64,000 nt of DNA from Hermodice carunculata (GCA_964020975.1 OZ026630.1:22681712-22745711); one strand, 5' to 3'; numbered from the stretch's first letter, positions 1-10,221 are shown. Program-made: numbers and translations. Notes: generated by a model not told the origin, from the letters alone.

Positions 1-269
1 AAGTTGTTAATGTATTGTTGTTATCGAGATCAAAGGCATCAAATTCCTCGAGTGGAAACAAAAATATGTGTAGATTTTTCTGTGAAATGGAGCATTTTTA
101 GAACACTGTCACTCTAAGTACAACACAGGGAATCTATGACATGGTTAACTTTGTTATTTTTCCACTCCACAAAAATACAATAATTTACAAAATAAGCACA
201 ATACACATGTCAAAATATTAACAAAAGTAATGACTTTTTCACCACATATTATGGGAAGTTAACTCTCCC

Positions 270-423
270 TCAGATCCGGGCTGTTCTGTTGACCTTGTCA
301 TAAATGTCAGGGAAGGCCTTCTTGCAATTCAACCTATCACGCATCTTGTCATAGAGGCTGTGGTCATACATCTTACGGAACTCTTCTCTGGTGAGGTAGG
401 AATCAGCATACAACATCTGAAAG
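270..423 (-). CDS. DHCR24: DHCR24 (delta24-sterol reductase), last coding exon
   Basis: This is the terminal coding exon of 24-dehydrocholesterol reductase, the FAD-dependent ER-membrane enzyme that reduces the C24 double bond of sterol side chains late in cholesterol synthesis. The minus strand reads GFQMLYADSYLTREEF and later FPDIYDKVNRTARI before a TGA stop at 270-272. This closely matches the C-terminus I know from vertebrate DHCR24 (FQMLYADCYMNREEF, AFPEVYDK). The acceptor is TGTGCAG before C-TTT-CAG-ATG, so the exon starts in phase 2. About 51 residues are encoded. No earlier DHCR24 exon was found between here and 8289, and the exons just upstream on this strand belong to a different protein whose last visible exon ends in phase 1, so it cannot splice directly onto this one in frame. 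The rest of the gene may lie beyond the window, in a very long intron arrangement, or be misplaced by assembly. Confidence 0.88.
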
Positions 424-429
424 CTGCAC

Positions 430-1480
430 ATATTTTCTTTTCAATATTTATAAACATAATTATAGCCCGTAAGGATTATACATACATACAGATGTAAATA
501 GGTATGTATGTACATAGGTACAAGCATACATACATGCATACACGCACATATATATATGTACATACATACATACATACATACATACATACATAATGAACTA
601 GAAAAGATTTTTTTCAGAGCAAATCTGTGTGCCTTCAAAAGTTGTAAATATGGCCAGATGAATATTTCAAAGGTGCAAATGACCTTGACCTTTGACATCT
701 AGCGGTTACATGTAAATTAAAAAAAAAAAAAATATGCAGTGTTGTAATACCTATAATTTGAGCCCATGACTGAAATTGGATGAAAATTGACACAGTTATG
801 GCTGGATGAAAATTTTAAATGACCTTTGACCTTTAACCTTTAGAAGTCACACATATATTACAAAAATGTGGGGTGTTACAAACATATAAATTGAAGTTGG
901 ATTGGTTACCTGTACCCATCATAGTTTTGGAGATACTCATGATTTAATTTTTCGAATGGCCCAAATCCCTAATTTGCATAATTTTCAAAATCATCACCCC
1001 TCTTCATAAAAAGACATGAATTTATGTCTGAAGCTATAATCATGGCAAGTTTGGAGTTTCCAAATGTAATAGTGTCCAACAAAATTGCCAGACAAAATTG
1101 CTGGTAAAGAAAGAAAGAAAAAGGAAAAAAAAGAAAGAAGGAAAGAAAGAGAGAGAGAGGGAGAGGGAGGCAGGGAGGAAGGAAGGAAGGAAGGAGGGAG
1201 AGAAAGAAAAAGAAAGAAAGAGAATGTCTGTGTTGGCACACAAAGATAATTAGCCACAGATTTGGGTATAAAAGAGGCCCAGATTTGCAATTGTTTTTGT
1301 TCAATGCTTTCCAGATAAAACTAGAACAGGCTGAGTTTCCAACAGAAAATCGAATGTATCCCCGTCCACCCTTACTATTGTCACCCTTTTTTTATAAATA
1401 GGCATACCGATTCCAATGATCTACAGATATGGTGAAGGTACACTCTTTATTGACATTTCAAAATGTTGATTTCTGATGAA
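430..1480. other. Non-coding, simple repeats and low-complexity DNA
   Basis: No coding signal is visible. It holds a short CATA microsatellite (about 559-592), a purine-only A/G tract (about 1107-1230), and phrases such as TGACCTTTGACCTTT (about 820) that recur in the dispersed repeat families further along the window. Confidence 0.6.
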
Positions 1481-1484
1481 ATAC

Positions 1485-2340
1485 CCACGTGACCTTGAAA
1501 AATAGGTCAAGGTCATACATTTGCAGTTACAAGCAAGGTCTTACAAAAGTCTTACATGGAAACATAATCACACAAAATGTCAACCTCTTTAAGACAAATC
1601 TTTCTCGAGTGCATCTGCAATGATTTTTACAAAGTGGCCATGTGACCTTGAAAAATGATCAAGGTCACCCATCTACAATCCCAACGTAGTTGGTATTATG
1701 GTACATAAACATGCAAAATTCCAACCTCCTACGTCAAATACTTGCACAGTTGTTGCATGCGTGCCAATTTTGGATGACATGCCCACGTGACCTTGAAAAA
1801 TATGTCAAAGTCACCCATATGCAATTCCAAGCAAGATCATATATAGGAACATCTTCACATAAAATTTCAACTTCCCAAGTCAAATCTTTCTTAAGTTATC
1901 ACGTCCACATTGATTTTAGACGAAATGCCCACGTGACCTTGAAAAATAGGTCAAGGTCATACATCTGCAGTTACAAGCAAGGTCTTACAAAAGTCTTACA
2001 TTGAAACATAATCACACAAAATGTCACCCTCTTTAAGTCAAATCTTTCTCGGGTGCATCTGCAATGATTTTTAAAAAGTGGCCGTGAAAATAGGTCAGGG
2101 TCACCCATCTGCAATAACAACCTAGTTCATAATATTGTACATAATCATGCAAAATTTCAACCTCTTAAGTCAAATCCTTGCAGAGTTATTGCGTCCGCGT
2201 CAATTTTACATGACCTGAACATGTGACCTTAAAAATAGGTCAAGGTCACCCATCTGCAATCCTAAGCAAGGTTTTATATAGGAACATCTTCACAAAAAAT
2301 TTCAACTTCCCAAGTCAAATCTATCTCGAGTTATCGCGTC
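1485..2340 (+). repeat. Tandem array, about 147-bp unit, six copies
   Basis: Six degenerate units each carry a phrase like GTGACCTTGAAAAATAGG followed by GTCAAGGTCA, at about 1489, 1642, 1787, 1933, 2084 and 2223. Spacing is about 139-153 bp. Other shared words are CACAAAATTTCAACCT and AAGTCAAATCTTTCTC. The array leads directly into a GAA microsatellite and a terminal hairpin. That layout resembles non-autonomous Helentron-type or 'pearl' elements; this assignment is inferred from layout only. Confidence 0.8.
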
Positions 2341-2363
2341 TGCAGCGCACACAACAATGTGTT

Positions 2364-2513
2364 GAAGAAGAAGAAGAGGAAGAAGAAGAGGAAGAGGAAG
2401 AAGAGGAAGAGGAAGAGGAAGAGGAAGAGGAAGAAGAAGAAGAAGAAGAAGAAGAAGAAGAGAAGAAGAAGAAGAAGAAGAAGAAGAAGAAGAAGAAGAA
2501 GAAGAAGAAGAGG
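2364..2513 (+). repeat. GAA/GAG microsatellite
   Basis: About 150 bp of GAA with GAG interruptions lies between the ~147-bp array and the terminal hairpin. Acidic, basic and poly-Leu/Ser ORFs across it are artefacts of the repeat. Confidence 0.97.
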
Positions 2514-2525
2514 ACGCAAAAACAA

Positions 2526-2554
2526 TATGTCGCCCCGTTTCACGGGGAGACATA
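2526..2554 (+). repeat. Terminal hairpin of the tandem-array element
   Basis: TATGTCGCCCCG is followed by a TTTCA loop and CGGGGAGACATA. The arms pair except for one G/A mismatch. It sits at the right edge of the array plus microsatellite and looks like the 3' end of the whole repeat unit. Confidence 0.75.
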
Positions 2555-3237
2555 ATTAATTCTCTCAGCACTCTCACTGTTTGCACACATTCCTATCCAT
2601 AAACATCCCTTTCTTTCCTCCTTTTCTTCTTTGGTTCTCTGCTGCCTGCACACATGTACAGTATTTCCACAGAATGTAAACATTGTTGTATATTTTCATT
2701 AACATAGAATCAGATATTCCTACACATATACCCCCCTCACCGCATCACTATGACCCACATACTTGACATAGAGACCTACTTTTTGTGCATGACACACCCT
2801 TAAGTTCAGATATACATGTCGAAAGTTTTATAATTATAAGTCAAAGGAACCTCTGAGTTACAGCCCAGACACGAAGTGTTACTGATGCCTGCACACATGC
2901 ATGCATGCACAAAGTGTTTACCATATGTAGGCAGGGGGTATGATTAGAGGCCAAAAAGAATTTCATATGGATACTTCACTTTTGACCCAGATACTTAATT
3001 TTGTTATCTACTTTTCTTGCATGCTACACCCTTGGGTCAAGTTATAAATGTATATGTTTTGTGAAACTGAGTTACATATCATAAAAATAAGAGGAAAAAA
3101 CACTTGTATTGCAGTTTTACATGATTGTATCACTGTGACCCAGATACTTGACCTAGTAACCTAGTTTTATTGCATGACACACAGAGAGGTCAAGAAATAT
3201 TTCATTTTCATAAAACTAAGTTAAAGCTGAAAGGAAT
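2555..3237. other. Unannotated intergenic/intronic DNA
   Basis: No exon, RNA or mobile element is recognised. Phrases such as GTGACCCAGATACTTGACCT recur at about 2750, 2982 and 3135, suggesting a decayed tandem repeat. Confidence 0.5.
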
Positions 3238-3337
3238 TGTATTTTTTTTTTTTTTTGAAGAACCTACGAAAGCTAAGCAAGACTTCTTTCAAGCTGACAC
3301 AGATAAGTTTTTTCGTGCACACGGGTCGCAGAGGGGC

Positions 3338-3537
3338 NNNNNNNNNNNNNNNNNNNNNNNNNNNNNNNNNNNNNNNNNNNNNNNNNNNNNNNNNNNNNNN
3401 NNNNNNNNNNNNNNNNNNNNNNNNNNNNNNNNNNNNNNNNNNNNNNNNNNNNNNNNNNNNNNNNNNNNNNNNNNNNNNNNNNNNNNNNNNNNNNNNNNNN
3501 NNNNNNNNNNNNNNNNNNNNNNNNNNNNNNNNNNNNN
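3338..3537. other. Assembly gap (200 N)
   Basis: Exactly 200 N, a standard placeholder for unknown length. It falls at the 5' side of the Penelope-like element, so that element's left boundary cannot be seen. Confidence 1.
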
Positions 3538-3539
3538 CA

Positions 3540-4850
3540 CCAAGAATGGATCTGACACCCAGTCAAACCCAGATGATTGCCCAATTGATATCAAGCTTTT
3601 CCCGGCCAAGACAGCAACAAAACCAGAACAGACATCAGCCATATCAACCCAGGCCTACGAGAGGCAGGGGCAGAGGTCGAGGAGGCCAACGCCAGCAATG
3701 GCAAGGCCCCCGAGGACGGAGATAGAAGATGCACGCAGCATTCTTCCCAGTAAATATGTTCCTTTATGTTCAAGTTCATTGGATTGTGTTACTACTTTGA
3801 ATTGTTTAGATTTGACTACACAAACTTGCGAATTTATTGGACCGAATTCACATACTACAGACCAACCTCTATTATCGCTCATCACGAACAATCAGATTTC
3901 TGACCACAGTGCATCTACGGATCACCACACAGGTAAAGCCTGCACTTCGGCTTCAATTAAACAAACCCTGGAGACTCCACCAAGGGTGAGTACGGTCTTT
4001 GTATCTCATAATCAACACAATTATAGTAGATTTGAATACATTCACCCCCTTGATTTGAACACCAATGTTTCAAACAACCTAGAGAATGACACCAATTTGC
4101 TCATTCCTCAGAATTTAGTTGTGAACTTATCCACATACACTCTTTCTGACCCTCAGAAAAGTGTTTTAAGTAAGGGTCTATCCTTTTGTCCAACCCCCAG
4201 GGAACCAGACATGGGAGAAATTGGAAAAGATATAGATGAGTTCTTCAGATCTGTGAAACTTCAAGCTTTTTTCAACAGAGAACAGGTCAACATTTCAGAT
4301 CAGCCTAGCGTTTCAATAAATACACAATCAAATGATAGTCAATCAGATACTCAAGGCAACACCCCTGTTCCTTTTAGTCATCCTTCCTTCAAAAAAACTA
4401 GTAACTTCACTCCCAGTGATTTACAACTAGGTGACCCCAATATCACAGCTTTTTGTAGGACAGTGAAACATCAAGTAGCACAACACATACCTAAAATACC
4501 TGGGTCCACCAATTTAACTCAACAGGAGAGACAGGGCCTTAAGGAATTACAACAGAACCCTCACATAATTATCAAACAAGCAGATAAGGGTTCAGCTATT
4601 GTAATCATGGACACCCTAGATTACATAAATGAAGTCAACAAATCACTTCAAAACAGGGATCATTATAGGCCGGTTAATGGAAACCTCACCAATACTCACA
4701 ATGATAAAGTCAGAGCCTGCCTTGCAGATCTGGTAGAAAACAATTCAATAACCAAGGAAACATTCCAATTCCTTTATGTTGAGGAGCCAAGGGTCCCTTG
4801 CTTCTACATACTTCCTAAAATCCATAAAGGCATTCTACCACCACCTGGTA
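3540..4850 (+). pseudogene. PLE polyprotein, N-terminal region up to the RT
   Basis: An open frame runs to the transposon insertion point. Residues such as VVNLSTYTLSDPQKSVLSKG, LSFCPTPREPD and KQADKGSAIVIMD are typical of the conserved N-terminal segment before the PLE reverse transcriptase. CFYILPKIHKG lies just before the insertion and is the usual start of the RT core. The coding path is truncated here by the DNA element at 4851. Confidence 0.9.
3546..3725 (+). CDS. Small RG-rich ORF at the PLE 5' side
   Basis: The ORF starts MDLTPSQTQMIAQLISSF and ends in a basic, Gln/Arg/Gly-rich tail containing RGRGRGRGG, about 60 residues. RG-rich segments commonly bind RNA, so it may be a nucleic-acid-binding product or leader of the PLE (inference). 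It overlaps the upstream part of the RT-encoding ORF in another frame, and its 5' part may extend into the gap. Its composition is unlike shadow ORFs elsewhere in the element. Confidence 0.45.
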   Translation: MDLTPSQTQMIAQLISSFSRPRQQQNQNRHQPYQPRPTRGRGRGRGGQRQQWQGPRGRR

Positions 4851-5760
4851 CCGTACTGGACGCCATATTAGTCTCGCCCGCACAAAAGTTGCACCCCCAA
4901 CTGTGGAGGGGGAATAAGACACCTCAAGGTATGTGCGGCACAATAGTCGCACCCCAAAAAATAAAAAAAAACGGTCTCCCGGATATCACCATGAAGAAGT
5001 ATAACCAGGCTGCTCATGACATGGAATGAACAAAAATCTGTGATTTAAAGCTGGTGAATAAAGTTAAAATGAAAATAAATAAACTTAAAAACATCCACCT
5101 GTGTTGCCTTTTTATTTTGTCTCGGTATGTGAAAAGTGAACTGGAATCTCGCTCCTCACTTTCATGTTGAAACTGTCGTTTTGTGTCAGATTCTCGCTAT
5201 CAGCGGGTAAATACTATCATACAGCTACTTAAAAACATTATGAGTTATCAAACTTTGGTATCTGTTTTAAAATTTTGTCATTTAAATTTCTTAAATCTCG
5301 CTGCAAAAACATCGTGGATGATCCACATGCGCTTCCATTAGGGTGCCGCCATGACTAATCTCCTTTTCGAGACTCTCGCGAGATTGCATAAACACAACTG
5401 TGTCATGTGACTAACACATGGCAAACATGCATGCTTGTCTTATGAACACTGATCGAGCGTATTTCCCCCGTTTTTCTGTCTGCATATTAAACTATGAACA
5501 AGAATACGCAGATTATAGTAAGGGTAAGCCTATAGTTATACATTTTATTGCATTCTAGAGACTTTTTGACGACAATCACAATGTATGTACACCGGCAATG
5601 TAAACAAACATGGCCACCGGTCTTTTCCATCGTCAAGAAAACTTCCTCCCAGGCTAAGTCCCCGGGAAGTTTAAACTGTAGTCGGCATAATAGTCGCAGG
5701 TATGGCTTTGAAAAAAATATTTTACCCCTCCAGCTGCGATGATTATGGCGTCCAGTACGG
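4851..5760 (+). mobile_element. 910-bp TIR element (TA target duplication) inserted in PLE RT
   Basis: The left end CCGTACTGGACGCCAT (4851-4866) is the exact reverse complement of the right end ATGGCGTCCAGTACGG (5745-5760), giving 16-bp perfect TIRs. Both ends are flanked by TA (4849-4850 and 5761-5762). The flanking PLE codons continue in the same motif across the site, so the insertion is clean. A subterminal word appears on both sides: GGCACAATAGTCGCA at 4937-4951 and GGCATAATAGTCGCA at 5684-5698, possibly transposase-binding repeats. No transposase is visible, so it looks non-autonomous. The TA duplication suggests a Tc1/mariner-type or other TA-targeting superfamily; I cannot assign it further. 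Confidence 0.92.
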
Positions 5761-5762
5761 TA

Positions 5763-6670
5763 GACCCATTCTTAGTGCAAACGATTGCCCTACAGAAAAG
5801 ATTTCAGGTTTTGTGGATTTTTTCCTGAGACCCTTAGTAACTAACATACCTAGCTACATAAAAGACACCAATGACTTTATTAACAAAATAGAGTCCCTCC
5901 CCCCTCTACCAGAGGGGTCTATTTTAGTGACATTGGATGTTTCCTCATTATATACAAACATTCCAATACAAGAAGGTCTAAGGGCAGCAGCTAGGGCTCT
6001 TTTACATCAAAGAGACCCACAAGAGAAACCAGCTACTCATGACATCATACAACTTCTCAGGTTGGTGCTCTATTGCAACAATTTTGAGTTTAATGGCGAG
6101 CGTTACTTACAAACAAGCGGTACAGCCATGGGCACCAGAGTAGCCCCTTCATATGCCAACATTTTTATGGCAGAGCTTGAAGCCAATCAGCTTCTCAAAT
6201 TTCCACTACAACCAGAGGTTTGGTGGAGATTCATAGATGACATTTTTTGCATCTGGACACATGGGGAAACAAGTCTTCATGAATTTGTCCAGCATCTCAA
6301 TGCGTGCCACCCCACAATAAAATTTACAGAAGAACATTCTTCTACTCAGATATCTTACTTGGACACAATGGTCAAGTTTGATGCTAGATTGTACACGGTA
6401 TTATATACCAAACCAACAGACACGCACACATACCTCCACTATAGGTCTGCACACCCCAAGCACTGCAAAACAGCAGGCCCATATGGACAGCTCTTGAGAA
6501 TCAAGAGAATCTGCACCTACCAACAGGACTTTGAAGACTTTTCCTCAAAGATCCTCCAGTATTATGCACTAAGGGGCTATCCAACCCAGCTCCTTCATGA
6601 CACCCTCATCAAAATAAAGAATATCGACAGGAATACTCTTTTAGAACCGAGAACTACTCAGAGTCACCGT
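5763..6670 (+). pseudogene. PLE reverse transcriptase core
   Basis: This resumes the RT after the DNA insertion with RPILSANDCPTEKISGF. Motif A is VTLDVSSLYTNIP (about 5925-5965), motif B is GTAMGTRVAPSYANIFM (about 6120-6170), and motif C is FIDDIFCIW (about 6230-6255) with the catalytic Asp pair. The LDTMVKFDARLYTVLYTKPT segment is the PLE-type motif D/E region. The catalytic residues that can be seen are intact, although the copy as a whole is broken. Confidence 0.93.
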
Positions 6671-6684
6671 GGTTCAGACACAAA

Positions 6685-7320
6685 TTGTTTCGAATCACTA
6701 AGTTCCATCCAACCCTACCACCCCTCAAACAAATCATCCAGGACAATTGGGGCACCATACAGGCCTCAAAATATGGTCAAGTCCTTGGAGACAAAGAGAT
6801 TATTCTAGGATACCGGAGAGCAACAAATCTCAAGGATCTTTTGGTAAAATCCGGTACCAAATATCCTCCTATCCCACACACCACACCCACAGGGACCACC
6901 ATAGAACAGAACCCCTGCAACTCAAATAATTGCAGATATTGTCCCAAGATGGATGTATCTGGTGTGGCGACCAGCACACACACAGGACGCACATATAAAA
7001 CTCCAGAAGGTGGCTCCTGCAAGCACAACAATTTGATCTATCTTTTGACTTGTCTCACTTGTCAAAAACAATATGTAGGTCAAACTTCTCGAGCCCTTAT
7101 GGATAGACTTAGGGAACATTTCTATTATATCAACAAGAGAGATGTCCAATAGCCTCTTGGCAGACATTTTGCCAAGGCGGATCATGGACAACTCCAATTA
7201 AAAGTCCAAATTCTTGAGCACATTCCCACACCCCCTAAACTGAAAAAAACAGAGGTTTTCAGACTGAAAGGGAATATTTTTGGATACATCAGCTCTGCAC
7301 AATGGAACCCTTTGGTCTCA
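6685..7320 (+). pseudogene. PLE linker and GIY-YIG endonuclease
   Basis: The RT-to-EN linker includes KEIILGYRRATNLKDLLVKS, then a Cys-containing segment (CNSNNCRYCPKM), then the GIY-YIG nuclease with NNLIYLLTCLTCQKQYVGQT and a downstream RLREHF containing the catalytic Arg. The homology continues past a stop (GRHFAKADHG, then VQILEHIPTPPK) to about 7320. GIY-YIG is the nuclease that makes the target nick in most PLEs. A second, shorter relic of this region is at 39240-39430. Confidence 0.9.
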
Positions 7321-7753
7321 ATGTTATGGGAAAATAAGCACACTTGCCTTGTATTATGCTAAATTTTTAACCAGTTCTGTACTTATTTTCCCATACAGTG
7401 TCAACACCCCCAGGGGAGACACCAGATTTTAAATCTCCCTCCATTTAACAGCTGCAAACAATCTTAGGGATAACTTTCTCCCACTGCTCAAACGGATATA
7501 TATTGCACTTTATTAAATATATTTCCTGTAAATAAAAAACAAATAAATAACTATAATCTCTCAACACAGATTGAGAAATTAATTTATTTATTCATTCTCA
7601 AATTTTTATTACTCAGTAAAATGAGAGGAGAGAGACCATCACTAGGATTTCCTATGATTTTCTATAGGTACTCTCATTCATGAGAGAGACAATCACCTAT
7701 CCCCACACGTGCATCCAGCACGTCACATACACCTCATCACAATGGAGAGGTGC

Positions 7754-7848
7754 TGACGTCATACCTATTGGGAATAAACTTGACGTGTATTCCAAACGTT
7801 GAGCAACTCGGCCCTAGCAACGTTGCTTATTTACACCGTACTATATAA
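7754..7848 (+). promoter_or_regulatory. CRE-like site and TATA box in PLE terminal region
   Basis: TGACGTCA (7754-7761), a perfect CRE/ATF consensus, is followed about 80 bp later by TATATAA (7842-7848). The hammerhead core starts about 60 bp after the TATA box. Equivalent pairs occur ahead of the two other hammerhead motifs in this window, so this is probably the element's promoter (inference). Confidence 0.6.
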
Positions 7849-7886
7849 GACGTTGCAACTCATGCAACGTCCACCCACGTACGGCG

Positions 7887-7952
7887 TTAGCAGCCGTTAA
7901 ATCAGTACCTGACGAGTCCCTCCACAGGACGAAACCGGTCGTACTTTGCTAA
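7887..7952 (+). ncRNA. Hammerhead ribozyme (type I) of the PLE
   Basis: All conserved core blocks are present: CTGACGA (7909-7915), stem II GTCC/GGAC (7916-7919 with 7927-7930) closing a 7-nt loop, GAA (7931-7933), a palindromic stem III ACCGGT (7934-7939), and C17 at 7940 with cleavage predicted after it. Inner stem I is GTAC (7905-7908) with GTAC (7941-7944); outer stem I is TTAGCA (7887-7892) with TGCTAA (7947-7952) across an asymmetric internal loop. PLEs are known to carry hammerheads with very short stem III that work best as dimers; this copy fits that class and has no visible core defect. Confidence 0.93.
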
Positions 7953-8288
7953 AGTTGGAAGGCCAAACAATCCGCCTTTGTTTTGTTTACACATTGCTAT
8001 CTCTAGATTAAGAAACAATTCAACGTTCTTGACTGGGGGTCTGTTTCCTTCCTAAAGCAGACCACTTTTGCTTTGAAATATTTGTATTTGAAAATGCAAT
8101 AGATTCAACCTATTTTCTGGACAGCATTTGACAACTCATTTTACTTATAAAACTGTGAATTTAAGATCCACAATTTTGTCAAGTAATGAACTTTGAAAAC
8201 TACTAAAACATTTAAGCCAAAATAAGTCAGTTTTCATCATTTTGGGTATTTTGATGCAAGTGCAATATTTCACGGCATATCAATGTAC

Positions 8289-8400
8289 CTGCAACACTCC
8301 TGGAGAAGAGATACTCCGGCACAGAAGCTGACTCTGCCCGCAGATTGGCTCTCACTGTGTCACACACTAAGGTTTTGTCCACATAAAAGTCCAGGGCTTT
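8289..8400 (-). CDS. Acidic/C39-like gene, exon d
   Basis: Exon of 112 nt with acceptor TGTACTATACAG before AAAGCC and donor GCAG followed by GTACAT. It encodes KALDFYVDKTLVCDTVRANL and ends PEYLFSRSVA plus one base (phase 1). It joins in frame to exon c, giving an uninterrupted segment ACGPTAVVNVL-KALDFYVDK. That reads like the start of a papain-fold C39-like domain, in which a Cys sits at the N-terminus of the first helix. The next exon was not found; downstream on this strand lies the PLE. Confidence 0.8.
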
Positions 8401-9537
8401 CTGTATAGTACATAAAATATGGCCATAATTAGATCGGTAGTTCTTACAGGATTCCCACTATTACATATTGTCATAAAAAGCTATTGAAATGAGTTCCTAC
8501 GAAATGCTGAGAAAAATTATGCAGGCAGCCAGCTTTTTCTAAAGTGACAACAATTCATACAGCAGTTTACACTTATTACATGTACTGTCCACAAATCGTA
8601 AGTCAACACTTAAATATTTCACATCAAGCTTAGTCACTGGATTGTAGAGTATGAAAACTGATTGTACAGCGAATAATATTGGATTTTTTTTTGGGGGGGG
8701 GGGACAAAATCTGAGAAAAATCAATGAACATGCTCAGAAGATATTGTGGTGATAAAAGTTTATACTAGACAAGTCACTGTGTTCCATAAATAGGCTAGTC
8801 ATGCCAAAATCTAACCAGCTGATCCTTGTCCAATAATGCATCTCTGTAACAAAATTCTTCCAAGCACTTTAAAGATATTCCAGTAACAAACTGAAGTCAA
8901 ATTGGCTGTAAATACGTCAGAGTATCTAAAATATTGTCACAGTGACCATAAAATGTAATCCGCTATTTTCCCCATGGAATGCATCTGTGTACTAAATTTG
9001 ACAAAACATCCTGGCACTTTGAAGATACTGTGTTGATGAAATCAAACTTACTGTAAATAGTTCAAAGAAACCACATGATTCGTCCAAGTGACACGAAAAT
9101 CTAACCATGATATCTTTCTCGAGATTGTGATGCATGTCTATGCCAAATTAAAGAAAAATCCATCCATGTACTTAAAAGATATTGTGGTAACAAAGTTTAC
9201 ACTATGTAGGTAACTATGTCCAACAAAAAGGCCACAAATCATTTGCAAATAGAATCAGCTGATCTTTGTCCAATAAAGCACATCTATCACAAATTCAACA
9301 AAAGCCCTTCAGAAGTGCATGATTCAACAGGAAACTATTTGGCTGACCAATAAAGCTCTCTACAATGTCTTCACTCGCACTTCGAATACTGTACCAATTT
9401 TTGAAAGTTATTTTCATGGATTTGCACACATACATCAGGTGAACAAACACATACATACAACGATAAATTGAAAATAAATGCTCTAACATTTCCATATTTT
9501 AAACCGATGTATAAATTCTTCACAGTTCTCTCCTTAC

Positions 9538-9687
9538 CAGCACATTCACCACAGCAGTTGGGCCACAGGCTGATGTTCCTAGCTGTTTCACCTGCAGAAC
9601 GTAGGCTTCATATTCACTCCAGATCATCACTTTCTCTATGGAAGACCTCGCTGGCAGGGGTGGTGGGCCACCTCGGCGGCCTTTCTC
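9538..9687 (-). CDS. Acidic/C39-like gene, exon c with ACGPTA motif
   Basis: Exon of 150 nt, exactly 50 codons, phase 0 at both ends, with acceptor GTAGCTGCAG and donor GTAAGG. It encodes a Pro-rich start (RRGGPPPLPARSS), then EKVMIWSEYEAYVLQVKQLG and TSACGPTAVVNVL. The xxCGPTAxxNxL pattern resembles the catalytic Cys helix of C39-like peptidases and related transglutaminase/papain folds. The His and Asp partners would lie in exons not seen here, so catalytic activity is not established. The family assignment is my reading of one motif and could be wrong. Confidence 0.78.
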
Positions 9688-9959
9688 CTGCAGCTACATG
9701 TAATACACGCAAAAAATATTTTCGACATACTTTTTATCAATACGTTGTTCAAGAGACATTATTGTATCTCTCTGCACACCTGCCAGTCGGCTGTTGTAAG
9801 GACTTCCAACTTAAAAAATGTATTAACATGGAAATGAGCGCTTATAATCATACAGTTACAAACTGTTACAAAACACTTGTCCTTGAACTTTATGTCCCTC
9901 CTTAATATTTGATTATTTAAAGTCAAAATACCAACTACAGAGACTCCAAAGTAGAGGGA

Positions 9960-10200
9960 GAATCTCCCTCTCAGTTTTTTTTTTTTTTTTCAAAAGGGGG
10001 ACATTAAGGGAGCAGAGCCCCTGAGCTGGGGGTAGGGTCTGGGCTCCATAGGCCTCCTCCTACAGTAAGAAAGGGTTCCTAATATTAAGACCAAATTAGC
10101 CATTCTGGAGCTCTTTGGGAGCTTATGCACACAGACATCACGTGTTGTTCAACAACTTTCTTTTGATCTAAACGGCATAGGTATCAGAACCAACAAGTAG
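9960..10200. other. Intronic DNA with poly-T and decayed repeat
   Basis: Within the intron between exons b and c. It holds a poly-T run (about 9976-9991) and a G-rich phrase (CTGAGCTGGGGGTAGGGTC) of a kind that recurs near 51150. No coding signal. Confidence 0.4.
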
Positions 10201-10221
10201 AAGTAATGTTGTAAAGAGGAG

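Larger units (their letters stand above)
3540..7970 (+). mobile_element. Penelope-like retroelement (PLE), interrupted by a DNA transposon
   Basis: This is a PLE: a retroelement with a telomerase-related reverse transcriptase and, in this lineage, a C-terminal GIY-YIG endonuclease. In order it has an RG-rich ORF, a PLE-type N-terminal region, RT, linker, GIY-YIG, a short untranslated region, then a CRE-like site, TATA box and hammerhead ribozyme. The left edge is lost in the assembly gap and the right edge is estimated just after the ribozyme. A 910-bp TIR element sits inside the RT region (4851-5760). The reading frame is also broken in a few other places, so the copy is probably inactive. 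It lies between the DHCR24 exon and the nearest visible exon of the acidic/C39-like gene. Confidence 0.93.

Noticed and set aside
2223-2586. Long poly-Glu, poly-Lys and poly-Leu/Ser ORFs
   Set aside because: They are the six frames of a GAA microsatellite.
9468-9905. 145-residue plus-strand ORF
   Set aside because: It is the antisense shadow of exon c and flanking intron.
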